Assembly (NCBI GenBank): GCA_020543525.1
Contig: JAHYIO010000028.1
Coordinates: 372,001 to 436,000 of the forward strand
Length of the DNA stretch: 64,000 nucleotides
Reading direction: 5' to 3'
From: Coriolopsis trogii
Taxonomy: Eukaryota > Basidiomycota > Agaricomycetes > Polyporales > Polyporaceae
The notes beneath the pieces are model-generated. The model was not told the origin of the DNA and ran no database searches. It worked only from the letters and a program-made list of their open reading frames with translations. Positions within the stretch are counted from its first letter, which is position 1. The number at the start of each line of letters is the position of its first letter. Both the position numbers and the translations under genes were made by a program. Below, piece by piece: positions 58,374 to 64,000 of the stretch.

Positions 58374-61300
58374 GCGGCCTCACTCCACCGAGTGCCACCG
58401 CGTATTTCCCCGCGTCAGCTGCCCTGCCCACCCTCTCCCACACGCATCTGGTCCAGAGCATGCCTCGTTCCCGTGAAAGCCATTCTTACGGCACAAACAA
58501 ATCAGCAGGCTCTCCGTCTACAGCTCGCATCCCTCCGCCTGCAGAGTGCGGCTACGTGCGCGTTCAATGCAGCGAGTCTTATCCCCGCAGCTGGCCGATG
58601 GATTTGTCGCCAGTACACCGAGTACTGAGATCTAGTACAGCCCGCTATGGAGTCTCCGCGCGCCGCGTGCATCATTGAAAGGATATGTCTAGCTCGTGCA
58701 CGTCCAGGACTTACGCTAGCACCCTTAAACCCCCGTAAAAGGGAAGCCCTTATATGTACGTCACGGTTTTGCTTTGAACCCGGTCCGTTAGCCTGACAGT
58801 GCGCCTGGACCAGCTGCTCAGTGACACCTGGTGTGTGTCTTCACAGATCCAGCAACAGAAGGACACAGAAGACCGACATCGAGATCCTCTTGTGCTCGTA
58901 GTTTACCCATGAGGCGATTGCCGACTAGAAGTCCCAGTGACCTTAGCTGCAGCCTTTCCTCCTGCACTCGCGTCACGACTTGCGAATCAATTCATGCCAG
59001 TGGGACGAGGTTCAGGCGTGGGCATCCCCTACCGATAGCATATACGCGCCATTAGTACGTATACCCTAACTCATGTTAGAATCCCTCGTCACCTCCAACT
59101 AGACTTTGATGCTAGGTTCGAAGGAGGGAGATCTGGAAAGATACACACCCACCGCCTAAAGGATATTGAAGTTGACAGGCTGGGTTCACTCGTCCATGAA
59201 CCCGTATACTCGATTTTGCCGTCATTGTGCGCTAATGTGTCTGCCTGCCTGAAGCTTGTGCGAGCACCGGTAAGAGAGGATACTATATATTAGTTGGCTA
59301 ATTTAGAAGGAGGTACCGGCCGACAAGATTCGAGTGACTAAAGCCTTCACAAGTATGTTTGGAGCTGGCTAGGGTTATGTCAAGGATATACAAGGCTGAC
59401 AGGACTGTGGCTATATAGGGACCCGAGTAACATTTCGGTCGATCGCGATCGGAGGTCCGCCACACAAACCTCCAGATACATACGAGAACGACATCTTCTC
59501 AACTGAAACGATCCCCTAGATCAACATGCTTGCCCTGCACGACCTCGTTGCCAGCGAGATGCACAACCTGAGCTCGACCCGTCTGTCGTACTGCGGTGCG
59601 CACTCTTCCTTTTGTATCAACTCCGCTACGCCACTATGGTGCTCGTTTGTATTCGATTTGAGACACCTAGACCACACAACAAGCTATGATAGCTGCGCGT
59701 CGCACACGCAATGCCACCAGTTGTCCGTTGTCCGTCGGTCACAGGCACCCTACCCGCCCTCCGAACTTCTAGGACTGCAATATGCCCAGCCGCAAATATT
59801 GTCCGTCACAGCCTGCGTGCGTGGATACTATGCTTGGAATGACCGCCAACCTCGCCAACCTTTCCTCAATCTAGCCAGCCAAAGCTGGCTACGACATCAT
59901 AGCGGAAAAGTCTCGAGAATCTGCAGCGATGGCTCATGTATCACCCAGACGTCTCTCCTCCCCGCGCTGCTCGAGCTCGCCCGAGGATTCATGCCGACGA
60001 AGAGCGGCTCGAAGTGATAGCCGTTCTCATGTGGATTTCCGTTTTGGCCAGGCCGATGAATGGGACCGCCCGATTCCTCCCTACAAGTACCAAGACATGA
60101 AGGTATACCGCACCCACATTGACGGTGCAAAGCGGCTCTCGGGTCTATGACGTCCCAATGACGACATTCGCATTCGGAGTCGCGACTGGAATCTCACCAA
60201 CCGGCGCCCCTCTGACAGCACTCGAACCCTCCTCTTTACTTGCGAGTGCCGCCCGCCATTGGCCCTTGTCAGCTGCGCTGCGACGACTCCCTGTCTACGG
60301 TGACAAAGAGCGCGAGAGTAAGTGCTTACAACTCCTCTGTATAGTCAGTATGCCGCGCAACCTGACTGAGCACTGGTGTTAGTCCGCAGGCCGCAGGCGT
60401 ACCGACTTCTGGCAACTGCAGGTCCCGCATACGCAATATTACGCTCACGGGCTCCCAGTTCCACGGTACATAGCAGGCCCGCGGCCGTCCCATCTCAGGT
60501 TGACGCTTTCAAGCACAATATGAATCTTGGTGTGAAGGATCGTGTAAGTGGAGTGCAGCAAGAGCAGAGGGTCAGTAATATCAACCCCTAACGCCGGCCC
60601 ACACCAAGCTTCATGTAACTGGAGTACAGCAAGAGGCCAATGTGAACCCCTACCGCAGGTTGGTATGTATTTCGGGCGGCCGCCGCGTCATGCCCGAATC
60701 GCCGTCGGACCCGCCATGCACGCGCAGTCAGCACTAATATTAGTCGCGCCGTACACTGAACACCCTCACCGCCTTATCTGCACCCCTCACACACGGACGA
60801 CATGACGGACGTACAATCAAACCTGGCTTACTGGGCGAGCGTCGAGCACCCCGCGAGACCACCCCACGCATAGGCTGCAGCTGGGAGTTTACACATGCAT
60901 GCATGTGCGGGCGTGTGTCGGTCACTGTGCGACACGAACTTTGGTCTAGAACGCCAGTGGCACCCTCGAGTCTCGAATCATAGGCCAGAGGCTCCCACAT
61001 GCGCGGTTTACCAAGTAGACTTTCTTAGCACGCATTCGCAGGCCTAGGGTAGTACGGCACGAGCATGATGCACGCTAATATAGCTGCATGAGAAGCTCGC
61101 TCGCGATCAGCGCTGACCACAGAAGGCTGATACATACTCAGTTCTACAAGTAACGTATGTAGGCTCCGACCATCTATCCATCTCGTCGAGCCGACCCTAA
61201 GTACTACATATGATACATAGGAGAGTGTGCCTTGGTCTGATGGAACACGATTAGTGCTCTAAACGTCAAATTCCCCGCGTCCCGACACGGTCCTAGTGCG

Positions 61301-64000
61301 CGCAAAGTTCTGCCCGAAGCCACCCAGGTCCACGCAGCAGATCTGACCGGTTCCTCGGCGGCTCTCCTTATCAGCAACCCCGAGCTCTGCCGAGCCCGAA
61401 TAGACTCGAGGGCCGACAGTACTTGCGAGACCCGCGGCCGACGGGGAGAACGTTCCCTTGGTGGCGGTTACTCGCAGCCTATAGCAGGACTACGGCTTAT
61501 CTCGCCCTCGGAATTCGAACGCACACCCGACGCTCACGCGCTCGCAGCGAACAGATACTTAAGCAAGCCGTTTAGACACGCCCGCGAACGATGGAAGAGA
61601 AGAAAGGGGGAGGGCCGGACTGGGCTCGCCCCGTCCCCCAGCGTCGATTGCTTCAGTATCCCGAGAACAAGAAAAAGCCTCTGCGCAGGCTGTGACAAGA
61701 AAGAGACGAGAAGAAGGAGAAAAGGAACTAGGGTAAGTGGGCTACACATAACTGGTCGTGACATACTGATACAGGATCTCTGTTTCTTCGGCTTTAGCAG
61801 GCGTGCTGAATGAGTGGTTTAGTGGTGAGTGGTGAGCTTGGTTTATCTTTGGTGTGGTCGTGGCGTTACGTTGCGTTCCGGTTTCGTCTTCAAAGGCATC
61901 CGTCCTCCATCCTCCGTCCTCCAAACGTCTCCGTCCCCATTGGCCGGGGCTTCCCATTTCGAGTCTCCTCTGCGCACATGCTCCGTGCTCTGTCCTCCGG
62001 GCTTCGACGACTCACGACAGGAGCACACGTCCCCGTCGACGTCATCGTCGTCCCACGTCGTCGAAGGCAGCGTTTAGGTTCCATCCACTCGAGCCGGCCA
62101 GATCCACAGAGGCGCAAGGGTCTCACCGACAACGACACAGAACCTCCGCGTTCAACCGTTCGCCGTTCGGCTCTGCTCGCCCAGATACACGGCTTGCATG
62201 ACAGTCGAAGTCCTTGGCGATGCCCCAGCGTTCCGGTCTGGCATGTGACACCGGTTCCACAAGAGCGTCGGAGCATCCAGATCCGAGCCCCCACTCCCAT
62301 TCATGGACTCGGAAGCGTCTGCGGACTCGAACACTGCCGCGGCCGTGTTGTCTCCGCGAGGGGCGAGGGTTCAGGCGGAGCCCAGCTCGAAAATACCGTC
62401 GGGGTCTAGGTCTGCATCTGTTAGAGAGGAGGAGGAAGATGATCAGCACCCGTTCTTCGACAGCGACAGATAGACAACGACAGCGAAGCAAAACAGACAC
62501 GAGAAGACTCGAAAAGCATAGAAAGAGAGAGATAACGGGAGGCACAGCGTCAGCCGGACAGATGGCGCTCCTGGTCCGAAGGCGTTTGGGAGGGCAGGCA
62601 GGCATGGGCCCTCCCAAACGCCTCCAGAACCCGAGCCCACCATCCTGTTTTCCTGACGCGTACGCATACAGCCCGCATTCGCAAAGAGGACGTAAGGTGG
62701 AGAAGATCCCCAAGCCCAGAGGTCACCGGCGCGTCCCTCGCCGGCTCGCCTTGTCGTGGTGGCCCTTTCGCCCCATCCGGATACAGGAGGAGAAAGGGAA
62801 AAAGGGACCACCCCGCAAGCCGAGTCGACAGAGTTGGGCCCGCAACCGCATCCGCATCCGCGTCCACGTCCACGTCCAAGTGGTCCACCTGAGCTGCGAT
62901 AGCGAGAGAACCGCCGCCGTCCACAGTCCCCATCGTATCGTCGGGAACAGAAACCCGGGGGAAGACGAACGCCCGACGTCTGCCGTCATCGTAGCTCGAG
63001 CATGGCATGGCAGGGGATAGGAAGGCGGCAGGCAGTGCAGTGCACCAGACCCGTCCACTTCACCGTCCACTCGTCGGATGTCGGATGGCGGTCGTCGGAT
63101 GCCCACTGGTGCACGAGGATCACGTCGCGACGCCGCGCCATCCTGGGCGCGGGTCGAAGCTGCGAACCGGTAGGAACCGATGGAAACCGATGAGAAAGAA
63201 GGGAGGGGGCAGGTGAGGAGAGAGAAGGTGATGTACAGTAACCGTCAACGCTATCCTATCGTCAGAAAACACGATCGAGAATCTGGGGGCCTAACGCCCG
63301 ACGCCCGACGCGCCGATGGGAAGAGGGTGATCGGTATGTGAGATATGCAATACGGAACATGGGAAACGAGCGTGGACCGCGGGTGTGGGTGTGGCAGTGA
63401 TTCTCTAAGCGATGCGCAACGAAAAGTCCGAGTCCAGAAAGGCCATGCAAGGAGAGTTGTCTGCTGTATCATGCCGTAATCTATCGTGTCAAGCAAGAAG
63501 GTTGTCGTACACCAACAGTACAATGAAGGGAAGAGAAGGGGATGGGGACAGCCAGACAGCCCGTTCGAGTGGAGTCCGGACACTTCGCCGTCAGACGTCC
63601 AAGCACCAGCAGCCAACACACGAGCTTGGGCTGTGTGTCCGGTAACGACCAAGCGCGCGCGAAGCAGGGCAAACTCGACGCTCGAGACAGCCTCCGGCCG
63701 ATCGGGCGTAAACCGACGCGTGTGATATTACAACGACAATCCGCAGTCCAACGGGTCCATCCGAAAGCGAATGGACGAGGCAAGAGGGAGGCGAGAAGAG
63801 GAGGTCGCGCGAACCCCCTGGCCGGACGACCGATAAGGTGCGAGCAAGACGTCAATCCAACTGCATCACGTCCCTGCACGCCGCTCGGAAACGATAGATG
63901 GCGGAGAAGGAGAGTCGACTTGGGTTCGAGTGGATGGGAAGATGGGGGATGAGCGTGCGGATCTGGGATGGCCCCTGGACGGTGACAGGCGGGATGGGGA
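58374..64000. other. Right end, no gene supported
   Basis: Short or compositionally biased frames only, with no domain signals and no convincing spliced model. A pair of similar segments (about 60545-60572 and 60614-60640, each with GTAA.TGGAGT.CAGCAAGAG) is a weak local duplication. The last 2 kb are very GC-rich and may be the leader of a gene starting outside the window. Confidence 0.4.
62580..62623. repeat. Perfect 15-bp inverted repeat (hairpin)
   Basis: AGGCGTTTGGGAGGG (62580-62594) is exactly complementary to 62609-62623 with a 14-base spacer. No run of T follows and no gene end is nearby, so its role is unknown. Confidence 0.7.

Noticed and set aside
59526..60017. 163-residue plus-strand open frame starting MLALHDLVASEM
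   Set aside because: Has an ATG and moderate length but shows no family signal or splice continuation. Too weak to call a gene.
62214..63020. 268-residue plus-strand open frame
   Set aside because: Arg/Pro-rich throughout, no domain, overlapped by equally long minus-strand frames. It reflects base composition.
1..64000. tRNA, rRNA and CRISPR features
   Set aside because: No cloverleaf with a convincing T-loop, no conserved rRNA stretch and no regularly spaced direct repeats were seen. A covariance-model scan was not possible here.

Overview
The window is nuclear DNA of a basidiomycete fungus, most likely an Agaricomycete of the polypore type. The genes are GC-rich and cut by many short introns (mostly 48-130 bp, GT-AG, usually gtgagt/gtacgt donors). 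Families typical of these fungi are present: F-box-like/LRR proteins, a DUF6533-type seven-helix membrane protein, degenerate kinase-like proteins and a KDZ transposon. No rRNA, tRNA, CRISPR or bacterial operon structure was seen. Exon limits were worked out by hand from reading frame plus GT-AG sites; where every frame closes I give the protein length.

Left part (0-22 kb): an F-box-like gene (809-2129), an HpcH/HpaI-type aldolase (2654-3874, minus), a 13-exon secreted type-B carboxylesterase (4947-7355), a second F-box/LRR-like gene (8031-9352, minus), a 9-exon ammonium transporter (10157-12128, minus) with GATA sites upstream, a conserved-looking unknown gene (15331-16368) and a DUF6533 membrane protein (17330-20152, minus).

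Middle (22.2-32.3 kb): the main find. A complete 9426-bp KDZ-type DNA transposon (22368-31793) has long terminal inverted repeats (328 and 340 bp) and a perfect 8-bp target duplication (CATCATCC). It carries three minus-strand genes whose exons all join without a frameshift or stop: a 1030-aa KDZ transposase and two passenger genes (407 and 713 aa). It sits inside the membrane-helix exon of a small host gene. Skipping the element and one target copy leaves an uninterrupted 174-codon frame.

Right part (32.7-64 kb): a 94-aa cupin, a PINX1/Pxr1-like G-patch protein, a 13-exon APC amino-acid permease tail-to-tail with a glutamine-synthetase-like enzyme, and a third F-box-like gene. Next comes a tandem trio of kinase-like genes in which only the middle copy is intact, then an FHA-domain tail-anchored coiled-coil protein. 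A 436-bp fold-back MITE flanked by TTA lies about 115 bp upstream of the FHA start. The last 5.6 kb shows no gene I can support. The 41-45.8 kb, 12.7-15.3 kb and 20.2-22.2 kb stretches are also gene-poor.

Functionally the window is a normal mix of nutrient acquisition (ammonium and amino-acid uptake, glutamine-synthetase-like enzyme, esterase), signalling and turnover (F-box, FHA, kinase-like) and mobile DNA. I see no metabolic gene cluster.
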